Below, one piece after another: positions 50,599-59,638 of a stretch of DNA of 64,000 nucleotides (positions are counted from its first letter, which is position 1; every line of letters starts with the position of its first letter). The notes below the pieces were generated by a model. The model saw only the letters and a list, made by a program, of their open reading frames with translations. It was not told where the DNA came from and made no database searches. The stretch is from an uncultured Eubacteriales bacterium (GTDB lineage: Bacteria; Bacillota; Clostridia; Christensenellales; UBA1242). The stretch is from the NCBI GenBank assembly GCA_949001935.1, contig CARJLX010000001.1, positions 372,001-436,000 of the forward strand. Reading direction: 5' to 3'. A program made the translations under genes and the position numbers.

Positions 50599-52953
50599 TT
50601 AAACAATAGTAAAGCCTAGCGTGGTTTTTAAGTATTCATAAGGATCTTTACTTCCCTCGGTAATCCCTAGCCAATAAAAACTTCTTTGTACTGGATAACC
50701 GCCGTTAATATCATTTGGATAAACCCAATATCTAGACCATGATGTTATGACCGCACCATACATTAATTTATTTTCAACGCCATTTAAAGTTCCAAAGCCA
50801 TAACAGTATTTAATATAACTTGTCATATATGCAATCATGTTGATAGAAGTTTTTCCAACAATAGTTGCATTTATAACACTACAAGCCCCCATATCTAAGG
50901 CACTATTATAATAACATATACCACCGACACAATCAGCCTCTAATCTGCCATTTTTAAAGGTACAATTAGAAATTGCTCCATTTACGCCAGTTATACCTCC
51001 AACACGACCAACTGTGTTATCTAAACTTTTTATATTAACATTTTCAACTATACATTTCGTAATAGTAGAATTATTAGTATTATATCCTGTGCCAGCATAA
51101 CCAACAATTCCACCTGCAATACCATCATTTGTTGTGATAATTTCGCCATTTTGTAAAATGATTTGCGTAATCCTAGCGCCATAAGCCACATTAAATAATC
51201 CCGCATTACCGCCTTGCTTCATGCGAATATTTGATATACATCTCAAATTACCATCAAAGTTTGCATTAAAAGGATTATTTATATTACCTATACCTCCCCA
51301 AGCATGATCAGATAAATCTATGTTTGAAGTTAATTTATAATAATTGCCTACAATAGGATTTTCTTTAGATTGTTTTGCTAAAAGAGCAAATTCTGCTGGC
51401 GATGAAATTTGATAAGGATCTGTTGGAGAACCAACTCCACCTGCAAAACTTTCTGCAGCATATTCATCCCATGTCTTTTCTGTCCACTCTGCAGTTAGAG
51501 TGCCATTACTAGATCCAAAGGTGTAAACTTGACTTGACCATGCTATTGAGTTGTTTGTTATGTCTTTAACAACAATATTCTTAATATCAATATCTATAAC
51601 CCAATTATTTACTGAAGCCCATTTTGTACTGTCACTATTAAATTCAATTCTAGGATTAGTAATTATTTCCCCACCATTGAATGTGTCTGTTGCTTTTAAT
51701 GTTTGAACCATTGAACAATTTATCCAGTCCTCTGTTGTCTCATTAAAACCTTTAACACCAAATTCCCAGTCATTATCTAAGCGAGAAAATCTTACTTGAA
51801 AACCCAAACTTAAAGCATTGATACGAAGTTGATATGATAATTCATATTCATGATTATGTATAAAATTAAAAGTGTCAAATCTTAATGCACAAGGATAATT
51901 ATCCTCGGTTGTTTTAGAGCCAGATATTTTAAAATTTGTATAAGCCGTACCATCTATATCAACCTTATGAGTTTCATTATAATTTCCTGCGGCTGCACAT
52001 TTTCCGCTTTTTAAGTCCCCACTCCCTTCAAGTTTCCAGCCAGCAAAGTTATACCCCTCTCGCGTTGGATTAGGAAGAGAAAATTGACTGCCCATTGTTC
52101 CAGAAACAATTTCTCCGTCTATAAAATCTAACTGCCCACCATTAGTATTAATTGTAGCAGTATGAGTAGCTAATTTCATTTTAACATTTATATTATCATT
52201 ATCACTTTTAACCGTATATTTATATCTGCCATTCCCTTCATTAGTTAAATTCCCATTTTCAGCAGTGACATTATCTAAAACATATTTACCTGTCAAATAT
52301 GAACGAATATTATAAATTGTTATAATCGAACCATAACCCAAATACATTTTTGGATCAGGTTCGTTATTCAAATTCCTTATTGTTTTTGTATTTTGTCCAT
52401 TAGAATCAACAATATCAAGGTCAAAATAAGCAGAATTACCGTCTTCCACACCTTCAGGATTCAATACATTGATATTTGTCCAATAACTTAGGGATGTTCT
52501 TGCAAAATAAACTGCTAACACCTGAGTACCACCAGTAAAGTTTGCCCTAGCGACAAAAGTTCCATTACCCCAATGAGATGCTTTTGTATCATCAGCAGCA
52601 AACTCTGATGAATCTGGAAGAGGTTCTACTGTGATTGCACATGTACTAGTGGAATTTTCATAAACTATGGGGACAGTTAAGCGATACCCTGTGTCTGTAA
52701 AACCAACCCACTTACTCTGACTATAACTTGCTCCATAATTTTGCCAAGTAATTTTAACTCTGCCGCCTGCTTCACTTGAAACATATCTCCCCGATTCGTT
52801 CATTGTATAAAGTTCAACCGAAATATTTTTAGTCACTGCTCCTTCAACCTCTTGATTAGGCTGTGGGGCAGGTATAAATAAAAATGTTAGCCCTGTGGAT
52901 AAAATTAATAGAGCAATTGAATATAAAATCATTTTTAATTTCAAACTTTTCAT
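50599..52953 (-). CDS. GLUG-repeat surface protein B (phase-variable promoter)
   Basis: This 784-residue exported protein has a signal or anchor helix (about 8-28) and a long N-terminal beta-rich part. An InlB/Listeria-Bacteroides repeat (EGYNFAGWKLEGSGDL) follows. The C-terminal GLUG region (about 500-740) starts with SFAGGVGSPTDPYQI and has GGIVGYAGTGYNTNNST and GRVGGITGVNGAISNCTF. The end GGYPVQRSFYWLG then YEYLKTTLGF matches protein A. It has a GAGGG ribosome site and a promoter with a G10 spacer. No sortase motif. Likely an adhesin or surface antigen. Confidence 0.85.
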   Translation of the reverse strand: MKSLKLKMILYSIALLILSTGLTFLFIPAPQPNQEVEGAVTKNISVELYTMNESGRYVSSEAGGRVKITWQNYGASYSQSKWVGFTDTGYRLTVPIVYENSTSTCAITVEPLPDSSEFAADDTKASHWGNGTFVARANFTGGTQVLAVYFARTSLSYWTNINVLNPEGVEDGNSAYFDLDIVDSNGQNTKTIRNLNNEPDPKMYLGYGSIITIYNIRSYLTGKYVLDNVTAENGNLTNEGNGRYKYTVKSDNDNINVKMKLATHTATINTNGGQLDFIDGEIVSGTMGSQFSLPNPTREGYNFAGWKLEGSGDLKSGKCAAAGNYNETHKVDIDGTAYTNFKISGSKTTEDNYPCALRFDTFNFIHNHEYELSYQLRINALSLGFQVRFSRLDNDWEFGVKGFNETTEDWINCSMVQTLKATDTFNGGEIITNPRIEFNSDSTKWASVNNWVIDIDIKNIVVKDITNNSIAWSSQVYTFGSSNGTLTAEWTEKTWDEYAAESFAGGVGSPTDPYQISSPAEFALLAKQSKENPIVGNYYKLTSNIDLSDHAWGGIGNINNPFNANFDGNLRCISNIRMKQGGNAGLFNVAYGARITQIILQNGEIITTNDGIAGGIVGYAGTGYNTNNSTITKCIVENVNIKSLDNTVGRVGGITGVNGAISNCTFKNGRLEADCVGGICYYNSALDMGACSVINATIVGKTSINMIAYMTSYIKYCYGFGTLNGVENKLMYGAVITSWSRYWVYPNDINGGYPVQRSFYWLGITEGSKDPYEYLKTTLGFTIV

Positions 52954-53020
52954 TTTCCCTCACTTGAAAAATAAAATGTATATACATATTATACCCAAAA
53001 CTTGCGTAAATACCAAACAA

Positions 53021-53041
53021 TTTACTTAAATTTTGAGTAAA
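53021..53041 (-). promoter_or_regulatory. Leader stem-loop of surface protein B
   Basis: TTTACT and AGTAAA form a short stem in the leader, at the place where gene A has a 10-bp version with the same TTTACTC/GAGTAAA core. Confidence 0.35.
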
Positions 53042-53070
53042 AGTTGTAAGTAACCTTATTTTTCAAAATC

Positions 53071-53099
53071 AGTATAGCAAATCCCCCCCCCCGCGTCAA
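53071..53099 (-). promoter_or_regulatory. Poly-G-spacer promoter of surface protein B
   Basis: On the minus strand, -35 TTGACG (53094..53099) and -10 TATACT (53071..53076) are separated by exactly 17 bp, ten of them consecutive Gs (53083..53092). The flanks match promoter A. The rest of 52954..53283 holds only the leader, this promoter and the terminator at 53195..53236; no gene is seen. Confidence 0.85.
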
Positions 53100-53194
53100 C
53101 TAAATCTCACATAAAACTCAAAGTTTTTCTTCGTTTCCGCTGAGGAGGTATATTTTTTGCAAAGTTTGATTTTTGATATAAAAAATATGTAAAT

Positions 53195-53236
53195 AAAAAA
53201 GCATTTAAAATCTTTATTGAAAGATAAAAATGCTTG
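53195..53236 (-). terminator. Terminator of the 53284 gene
   Basis: AAGCATTT and AAATGCTT arms enclose an inner ATCTTT/AAAGAT stem, followed by a T run on the minus strand. Confidence 0.75.
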
Positions 53237-53283
53237 GTTTTTAAATTATTTCTTTAAAATTTAAAGAAAACATTAAATTTATA

Positions 53284-55704
53284 TTAATTATAATAATCTC
53301 TATAATCAGTTTCTTTGGCCTTAGTTTTCTTAACCTTAGCTTGAGTTGTATTACCCTTGCCATCAGCACCTAATCTACGCATTAAATTTCTGCGTCGAAT
53401 CACAAAGAAGGCAATTAAACCACCAGCAATTGCAACAGCCCCACCTACACCAATAAGAAGCCACAGCCATAATAAATTATTTTCATTTTCTTTTTGTTGA
53501 ACAATTGCACGAATTTGAATATCTATTTTTTTATTATTTTCACCTAAACCTTTTTGAATGGAAGCCATATTTATACTTGAAAATCTATAAGAATTTGAAT
53601 TATCTTCATTTGGCGTGACACTACAACTATTTAAAAGTGATATATCATCCCCACCATAAGCATTTTTCATAAATCTTAAGAATGAATCAAGGTCAAGTTC
53701 ATAACCTTCTTTAATAGTAACAACAAGTTCAACACCTCTTGCAGTTGATGAAACTTTTATTGGATTTTCGCCAGTATAAATTTCCCCATTAAACTTAACT
53801 TCGGTGATAATCTCATTGTTATAACCAGTAAAGCCAACTTGTATTGCTTTTGCATCAGAGAAGATTGCAACCAATTTAAACTTATTATTAAAATGACTTG
53901 AGGTTGGGTCAATATTAGGATCTGCACCAAATTTAAAACTTAAAATAGGCTTAACAGCATCATTGGATTCATTGAAAATTTTATCTTCTACAAATTCTTC
54001 TTCTCCATTTGCATTTTGAACTGCAACATAAAGTTCCCAGCGTTCAAAATTAAATCGTCCACTTGGAACTGCCTCAATTTCTTGAACACTGCTTTCTATA
54101 GTTAAGTCCTTAATAGCAAGATTTTTAGTTGTTGTTGACGCTCCTCTATAACGAACCCCACCCATATTGTCACTAACTTCAATATTTTCACCTACAACAA
54201 CACTGCAATCAAACTTAATAGCTTCAAAGATAAAAGAATACTCTCCCGCTGTTGCTCCAGAAACTTTAACTTGAATATTGTAGCCACTTACAACATGACG
54301 ATTAAAATTATTCCATGAGACAATATCTGCATAATAAGGTTCAATAGTATAAAGAGTTTTATCTAACTTAGGCGTGATAGAACTAAGTGAATAATAACCT
54401 CGATAATTATCTTTTAAAGCAAGTTTAATATTAAGAGTTTCACCATACTTAAATGTTGTATTTCCAGTTAAATCATTAAATGAACAATTCTCTTTATTTA
54501 AAACCCCATTATTGTCTATATCTAACGCAAATGAATAGTTAAAATATTGAAATACTTGAAGATGTAATCTAGAACTTGTATAATTCCAAACAAGGCTAAA
54601 ATTCCAAGGTTCTTTATTAACATGCCAATTTTTTATATCTCTAAGAAATGTATAATTAATACCTGCAACAGGTTTAACATTGTTTGGATCTAAAATTTCA
54701 AAATTAGACCTTTCTCCAAACGCTGGAACATTTGAATCAAGCCAATAATCAAAAGCCATATTCTTACTTTCTGGACAAATTGAAAAAACAATTCCAACAA
54801 CACCACCTTCTATAAACGAGCCTAGATTTTCATTAGAAACAGAATAATTACCACCAAACGCAGTATTAATTATTTCTGCTTTATCACCTTGAACTTCTCC
54901 CACAATTCCACCACAATAAAAGGTTATATTGGAAGAATTTGCAGAAACCTTAATTTCATTGAAACTTACAACATTCAACAAATATGATGTATCAACAACT
55001 CCAACCAAGCCACCAAGTTTAACAGGGCTAGGCGCTGTTAAAGTGCAAGAGAATTCACCTTGTAAATATGTAATGCAATTAGTTAAAGAAGAAGCACTTT
55101 CAAGTTTACCAGCAATACCGCCAAATGTAAGCTTTGTTCTTGTTTCAATAATTTCTTCTTTTCCTAGAATTTTAGAAAAAGTTTCTGTTCCATCTTTATA
55201 ATTGACGTCACCAACTTCGCAATTGGATATTTTAGTGTTAGAACCACTTCCAACAATTGTACCTAAAAACAATTGAGATATAGCCCCCTCAGGAATATCA
55301 TAAACAATATTCCCTCCAAGTTTCAAGTTTTGAATTATTGCACCACTGGTGAAACCAAAAAGTCCATAATTTGAAGTTTTTGAAGAAATTGTTAAATTCT
55401 TAATAGAATAACCATTTCCATCAAAAGTGCCAGTAAAAATTGAATTTTCTTGAACCTCCCAAATACTTGCAAGATCAATGTCCGTTAAATCCAAATCACT
55501 CATTAATTTGATGTTTTTTGAATAATTTTCAGCTTTTGACAAAACAGAAACAAAGGATTTATCACCTTGACTTTCATTGAGGATTTCAATAACTTCAACC
55601 TCATCCTCTGCTAAGGTACTATCAACAAAGATTGCAGGAGCAAAAAACGCTCCAACAATAACGGCAAGAATAAAAGTAAAAATAAAACTTTTAACTTTTT
55701 TCAT
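53284..55704 (-). CDS. GLUG-containing surface protein with C-terminal membrane anchor
   Basis: The start is set at the ATG at 55704 (AGAGGT before it), giving MKKVKSFIFTFILAVIVGAF, a clear signal peptide. The first 350 residues hold GLUG-like beta-helix units (IWEVQENSIFTGTFDGNGYS, FGGIAGKLESASSLTNC, CGGIVGEVQGDKAEIIN). A beta-rich middle follows. The C-terminus has one membrane helix (LLWLWLLIGVGGAVAIAGGL) and a basic tail (RRRNLMRRLG), so it is anchored with a short cytosolic end. Unlike proteins A, B and C it has no G tract. Confidence 0.8.
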   Translation of the reverse strand: MKKVKSFIFTFILAVIVGAFFAPAIFVDSTLAEDEVEVIEILNESQGDKSFVSVLSKAENYSKNIKLMSDLDLTDIDLASIWEVQENSIFTGTFDGNGYSIKNLTISSKTSNYGLFGFTSGAIIQNLKLGGNIVYDIPEGAISQLFLGTIVGSGSNTKISNCEVGDVNYKDGTETFSKILGKEEIIETRTKLTFGGIAGKLESASSLTNCITYLQGEFSCTLTAPSPVKLGGLVGVVDTSYLLNVVSFNEIKVSANSSNITFYCGGIVGEVQGDKAEIINTAFGGNYSVSNENLGSFIEGGVVGIVFSICPESKNMAFDYWLDSNVPAFGERSNFEILDPNNVKPVAGINYTFLRDIKNWHVNKEPWNFSLVWNYTSSRLHLQVFQYFNYSFALDIDNNGVLNKENCSFNDLTGNTTFKYGETLNIKLALKDNYRGYYSLSSITPKLDKTLYTIEPYYADIVSWNNFNRHVVSGYNIQVKVSGATAGEYSFIFEAIKFDCSVVVGENIEVSDNMGGVRYRGASTTTKNLAIKDLTIESSVQEIEAVPSGRFNFERWELYVAVQNANGEEEFVEDKIFNESNDAVKPILSFKFGADPNIDPTSSHFNNKFKLVAIFSDAKAIQVGFTGYNNEIITEVKFNGEIYTGENPIKVSSTARGVELVVTIKEGYELDLDSFLRFMKNAYGGDDISLLNSCSVTPNEDNSNSYRFSSINMASIQKGLGENNKKIDIQIRAIVQQKENENNLLWLWLLIGVGGAVAIAGGLIAFFVIRRRNLMRRLGADGKGNTTQAKVKKTKAKETDYRDYYN

Positions 55705-55804
55705 ATAACCTCTTATCATGATAATAATTTATCATAAAAACAATAAATTTCCAAACAAATTGCAATATTTATCAATTTATTGTTTGAAAAAAGTTATAAA
55801 TTAT

Positions 55805-57247
55805 TTAAATAACTTTGTTTTTTAATTTTTTTATCATTTTTTCTTTGTTCTTTTGTATTAAATTTTTGTGTGAATCTTCCTTTTTAGTCAATAAATTTTG
55901 TCGACTCATTAAATAATATCTTAGTTCGTCAAGACAGTGATCATCTCTCTTTATTGGAGCGTCATCATTACCCCACCAATAAGATTTCAATTCACTTATC
56001 AAGTTAACACAGTTTTTAAAAATAAATAAATGAGCTTTCCCTTCTCCATCTTTCAAATATCGTTTTACAACACTAATTCCACTAAACAAATCTTTATTTA
56101 CTTTTGGATTAACTAAAATTCCTTCATTATAAAACAAATCTACAACACTTTTACTGCTTGCCAAAGTTCGTTGTTGTGCCGCAGAATCTATCAAGGCAGT
56201 AATCATCCCATTTGATAAAACTTTCCAATTTAATTTTCTACAAATTTCCTTTATCTTTCTAGCATGTTCACTAACCTCAACACCTGCTTGAAAATGTTCT
56301 GCCACCACATATACATTCCCGTCAAAATCCACAGCATACCAGTGTGCAGAAAGAGGATTTTTTAGCCCTGGGTCTATTGAAATATTGTCTTGCCAATCAA
56401 AAGGAATTTCAAATGGCTCTATAACATGGACTTGTGGATTAAATTCTGGATAAACCATCCCTCCCGCTTGTATAAACTTTCCATAACGCCTGCTTTCAAG
56501 TTCTTCCTCACTCAAACTCAAAGTTAATGCCTCAATCTCTTTTTTATTTAAAAAAGGATTGTCTGCCCATTCAATCTCTTCGTACCAAACTTCTGGATCA
56601 TTAAACTCATTTAAATAGATATGATTGTATACCCAAGTCAAACCCTTAAGTGGCGTCATAGTACCAAAAACTTGACCACATCTATCTAAAACACGCATTC
56701 TACACTCTTGATATATCTCAGAAGGAGGCTCTTCGTCAAACCAGACATAATCCAATGATGAACCTTGGAACTTTTCTCTCCCTTGGTCGCAACTTTTAAA
56801 TCCAATCTTACTTAATGAGCCAAACACATTTTTAACTAAAATAAAATCTATAACACTGCTTTCTGGGCTATCTTGACTACCAGAAGAAACCACTATCTTA
56901 TCAATCCAATCAGGACGAAGATAATGTAAAATTTTGCTTTGTGCAACATCCCGCTGAACTTGTTTTGATAAACTAACAACCCAACCATCGCATGGCTTGT
57001 TTTCTTTAAATGGGTGAATTCCTCTTGCAAGATAAACAACCTCCACAGCACCACATTCAGTTTTACCTGTTCTGTTGCCACCAAATACCCATCGATTTTT
57101 ACAATTGCATTTATGAAAATTTATTTGTTTTTGATGGATAACCTTTCCACAATTATATTTTTTTAAATAATCACATTTATCTCGTTTAACCATTTCTTTT
57201 TCAATTAATCTTAATCTCTTTAACTCGTTATTCAAATCACCCTCCAA
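55805..57247 (-). CDS. Orphan phage-type terminase large subunit
   Basis: This roughly 480-residue protein has the two terminase domains. The ATPase has Walker A GGNRTGKTECGAVE and Walker B DYVWFDEEPP. The RNase H-like nuclease has NISIDPGLKNPLSAHWYAVD and, near the end, DDHCLDELRYYLM, which supply the acidic residues. Terminases package DNA into phage heads. No portal, capsid or tail gene is near. The start is uncertain: TTG at 57247, or TTG at 57235 which lies five bases after GGAGG. Intact motifs argue against simple decay. Confidence 0.85.
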   Translation of the reverse strand: MEGDLNNELKRLRLIEKEMVKRDKCDYLKKYNCGKVIHQKQINFHKCNCKNRWVFGGNRTGKTECGAVEVVYLARGIHPFKENKPCDGWVVSLSKQVQRDVAQSKILHYLRPDWIDKIVVSSGSQDSPESSVIDFILVKNVFGSLSKIGFKSCDQGREKFQGSSLDYVWFDEEPPSEIYQECRMRVLDRCGQVFGTMTPLKGLTWVYNHIYLNEFNDPEVWYEEIEWADNPFLNKKEIEALTLSLSEEELESRRYGKFIQAGGMVYPEFNPQVHVIEPFEIPFDWQDNISIDPGLKNPLSAHWYAVDFDGNVYVVAEHFQAGVEVSEHARKIKEICRKLNWKVLSNGMITALIDSAAQQRTLASSKSVVDLFYNEGILVNPKVNKDLFSGISVVKRYLKDGEGKAHLFIFKNCVNLISELKSYWWGNDDAPIKRDDHCLDELRYYLMSRQNLLTKKEDSHKNLIQKNKEKMIKKLKNKVI

Positions 57248-57335
57248 TAATTATTATCTAAATTTAGTCATTTTTTGTTTTAATTCTACAATTTTATATA
57301 ACAAAGATTTAAGCAACATGTTTTACAATGTGCTT

Positions 57336-58172
57336 ATGACAAAAATAATTTTTTCTTTTTTGACAATCTTATTTAGTTTAATTGCTTGGAGCTTTCCTGC
57401 CCAAAGCAACCTTTTGAATGCAGATGAAACAGCAAGACAATACTATGCCAAAATAACACGCGATGAGGTATATTTTTTTGAGCAACCAAATGACTCGACT
57501 GAATTTAGGCTTTTTAAACTTCCAGCAAGTTATTTTGTTTTATTGACCGCCGATGCCAATGATAAATTTTATTCTTGTAGATATGGCGACAAAACTGGCT
57601 ATGTAAAAAAAGATGAAGTGACTGCCATGTATGGCACACCTCTTTCTCCATATGCTAATTTTGCAAATTTCCGCGTGTTTGCTTTAGATGGAATAGAAAT
57701 GCGTTCAACCCCACGAAAAAATCCTTTAAATGTCATAACAAAAATTCCATATCTTGAAGATAATTTGCTATATTACGGAAGTATTGAAGGAGATGAATTG
57801 GTTCCTAAAAAATCTTCTATTTGGTATTATTGCAAATATATAAATGATGAACAATCTCAATTTGGCTACCTTTATTCAAGTTTTTGTGATGAAATGGCAA
57901 ACATTCCACTCAACATGGAAGAATTTGATAAAGTTGAAGGAGAACTTTTCCCTCTGCCTGTTCAACCCAACACCCCAAGCACCCATCTTTCAGGGACAGC
58001 AAAAACTTTGATAATCGTAGGAGTAAGCCTTCCATGTGTTGTAATATTATATCTTCTTATAAAACCTACTCTTATAAACGAAAAATCAAATAAACGATCA
58101 ACAAAATCAAAACCAGCAAGACGAAAACGCCATGGCGACTATTTTGAGTTTGATGAGAATGATTTAACATAA
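57336..58172 (+). CDS. Exported SH3-like protein with C-terminal membrane anchor
   Basis: The start at 57336 (MTKIIFSFLTILFSLIAWSF) gives a good signal peptide; an in-frame ATG at 57318 has no better support. TACAAT lies six bases before 57336 and there is no ribosome site, so it may be leaderless, though no good -35 is seen. The 278-residue protein has two SH3b-like parts (DEVYFFEQPNDSTEFRLFKL and GIEMRSTPRKNPLNVITKI), a C-terminal helix (about 225-247) and a basic cytosolic tail. Possibly a cell-wall-binding envelope protein. Confidence 0.6.
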   Translation: MTKIIFSFLTILFSLIAWSFPAQSNLLNADETARQYYAKITRDEVYFFEQPNDSTEFRLFKLPASYFVLLTADANDKFYSCRYGDKTGYVKKDEVTAMYGTPLSPYANFANFRVFALDGIEMRSTPRKNPLNVITKIPYLEDNLLYYGSIEGDELVPKKSSIWYYCKYINDEQSQFGYLYSSFCDEMANIPLNMEEFDKVEGELFPLPVQPNTPSTHLSGTAKTLIIVGVSLPCVVILYLLIKPTLINEKSNKRSTKSKPARRKRHGDYFEFDENDLT

Positions 58173-58174
58173 TT

Positions 58175-58702
58175 TTAAGAAACTGCACATCGATCAAGTT
58201 TACTTTCATTAATATGAACATTATTTTCACCATTATCTTTTAAAAACCTAGAATAAACTTCATAAATCCATTTTTCACCAGCAAGGAAAGAAGAAAGCTT
58301 GTCTTCATTATACCCCAACTTTTCCATTTGTTGTAGAAAATCCCCTTCGGCACTTGTCAGTTTGCGAAAATAACTGCGTTGAGCAAGACCATGTCGCTCT
58401 GCAATATCGTTAGACTTGTCACCATCAATGTATTTTTCAATTAAAATTTGAGCATTAACCTTATCACACTTTTTTAAAGCATCACAAATCAAGACCTTAA
58501 GATTTATTAAGGTCTTTTTTCGTTCCCCTAAATTAATAAGCTTGTCAGCAATATTAATAACACTGCTCTCAGCAAAATTACTACTGTAAACATAAAAAGA
58601 TCCCAATGCCTTGGTTTCCACCATTTTATCTATAGAATCGCAAATGCGATCAATATAACGATAAACAGTTAAAGTTGTCTTAGCCCAAATAATATTTTTC
58701 AT
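58175..58702 (-). CDS. Sigma-like helix-turn-helix protein (phage ArpU/sigma-70 region 4 type)
   Basis: This 175-residue helical protein has an HTH near residues 95-130 (LIEKYIDGDKSNDIAERHGL, then AQRSYFRKL), like sigma-70 region 4 or ArpU-type late regulators that often lie next to phage terminase genes. It is separated from the orphan terminase by the SH3-like gene on the other strand. An AAGGGG ribosome site precedes the ATG. The role is inferred from fold only. Confidence 0.55.
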   Translation of the reverse strand: MKNIIWAKTTLTVYRYIDRICDSIDKMVETKALGSFYVYSSNFAESSVINIADKLINLGERKKTLINLKVLICDALKKCDKVNAQILIEKYIDGDKSNDIAERHGLAQRSYFRKLTSAEGDFLQQMEKLGYNEDKLSSFLAGEKWIYEVYSRFLKDNGENNVHINESKLDRCAVS

Positions 58703-58913
58703 AAATTACCCCTTTTACATGACCGATTATAAATGCTCTAAAAATGCTAAGTCAATATTTACTGCCAACAAATTTTTAATTTTTAAATATTTTTTTACAA
58801 AATGTCGATTTTTGACGAAACGCTGACTACAATATATAGTCAAACCCCTATAAAAAACGCAAATTTAGCCTATTTTTATTACTTATTAAATTTTAAGAAA
58901 TTTAAATTGACTA

Positions 58914-58952
58914 TTGACAAATCAAAAAATGGTGTTATAATGGTGTTATAAT
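58914..58952 (+). promoter_or_regulatory. Promoter with duplicated extended -10 boxes
   Basis: TTGACA (58914..58919) lies 16 bp before TGTTATAAT (its TATAAT at 58936..58941). An 11-bp direct duplication repeats the box, with a second TATAAT at 58947..58952. The region 58703..58913 shows no gene. Confidence 0.75.
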
Positions 58953-58973
58953 TAAAATTTAAGGAGAAAAATT

Positions 58974-59375
58974 ATGAAAAAATTTAAATTAGCAACTTTA
59001 GCTTTAGCAGGAGCATTAGCAACCGCACCTTTGCTTTCTGGATGTGGCGGTGAAGATACCTATGATGCCCCAATCAACTATAGTGATTGTACTACCTATG
59101 TTGTTATAAAAGAAAGTGACATTTGTTATTCCCTTCATATTGGAACAAATGGATATAAGACTCTTTGCGGAATGCGTGAGCGTAATAATTTTGGTGCTAA
59201 TATTGGTTCTAAAGGCTATCCAGCCACTTACGACATTAACAATCCAAATACACACATAAAAAACGCTGAATGGTTCTACTATGGTACTATGCCTGTCTCA
59301 TCAGCATATACATCAGTATGTGAAAGATGTAAAAATTTAATCCCAGACGATGCAACAGAACTTAGATTAGATTAA
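58974..59375 (+). CDS. Small lipoprotein of unknown function
   Basis: This 133-residue protein has a typical signal peptide, ALATAPLLSGC, with lipobox LLSGC (Cys about residue 24). The mature part is small and Cys-containing; the last pair, CERCKNLIPDD, could form a disulfide or bind metal. AAGGAGAAAA precedes the ATG, and a strong promoter and terminator flank it, so it is a single-gene unit. It is probably a client of Lgt. I do not recognise the family. Confidence 0.75.
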   Translation: MKKFKLATLALAGALATAPLLSGCGGEDTYDAPINYSDCTTYVVIKESDICYSLHIGTNGYKTLCGMRERNNFGANIGSKGYPATYDINNPNTHIKNAEWFYYGTMPVSSAYTSVCERCKNLIPDDATELRLD

Positions 59376-59402
59376 AAAATCACGATAATTCGTGATTTTT
59401 TA
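59374..59402 (+). terminator. Terminator of the small lipoprotein gene
   Basis: AAATCACGA and TCGTGATTT arms with a 4-nt loop and T run follow the stop codon. Confidence 0.85.
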
Positions 59403-59421
59403 TTTTAATTTGTTAATTTAC

Positions 59422-59450
59422 TTGCAATAATTATAAAAATATGTTATTAT
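59422..59450 (+). promoter_or_regulatory. Promoter of tRNA-Leu(CAA)
   Basis: TTGCAA (59422..59427) and TATTAT (59445..59450) are 17 bp apart, about 45 bp before the tRNA. Confidence 0.65.
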
Positions 59451-59496
59451 ATCAAAGCAATAAAAAAATATAAAAATTCTTCAACAAATTCCTTAT

Positions 59497-59582
59497 GCCG
59501 GTGTGGTGAAATGGCAGACGCGCGGGACTCAAAATCCCGTGTCCGCGAGGACGTGTCGGTTCGACCCCGACCACCGGCACCA
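59497..59582 (+). tRNA. tRNA-Leu, anticodon CAA
   Basis: The acceptor is GCCGGTG/CACCGGC, the D stem GTG/CGC, the anticodon stem CGGGA/TCCCG with loop CTCAAAA (anticodon CAA at 59530..59532), then a long variable arm of class II type. The discriminator is A (59579) and CCA is encoded at 59580..59582. It reads UUG codons. Confidence 0.95.
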
Positions 59583-59589
59583 TTCGAAA

Positions 59590-59622
59590 AACAGGTTTAG
59601 TTCTATACTAAATCTGTTTTTT
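59590..59622 (+). terminator. Terminator of tRNA-Leu(CAA)
   Basis: ACAGGTTTAGT and ACTAAATCTGT arms with a short loop are followed by a T run. Confidence 0.75.
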
Positions 59623-59638
59623 ATATATAATTGTATCC

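Noticed and set aside
55805..58702. Prophage
   Set aside because: Only one terminase and one HTH gene look phage-like. No integrase, portal, capsid or tail genes are present, and ordinary genes surround them.
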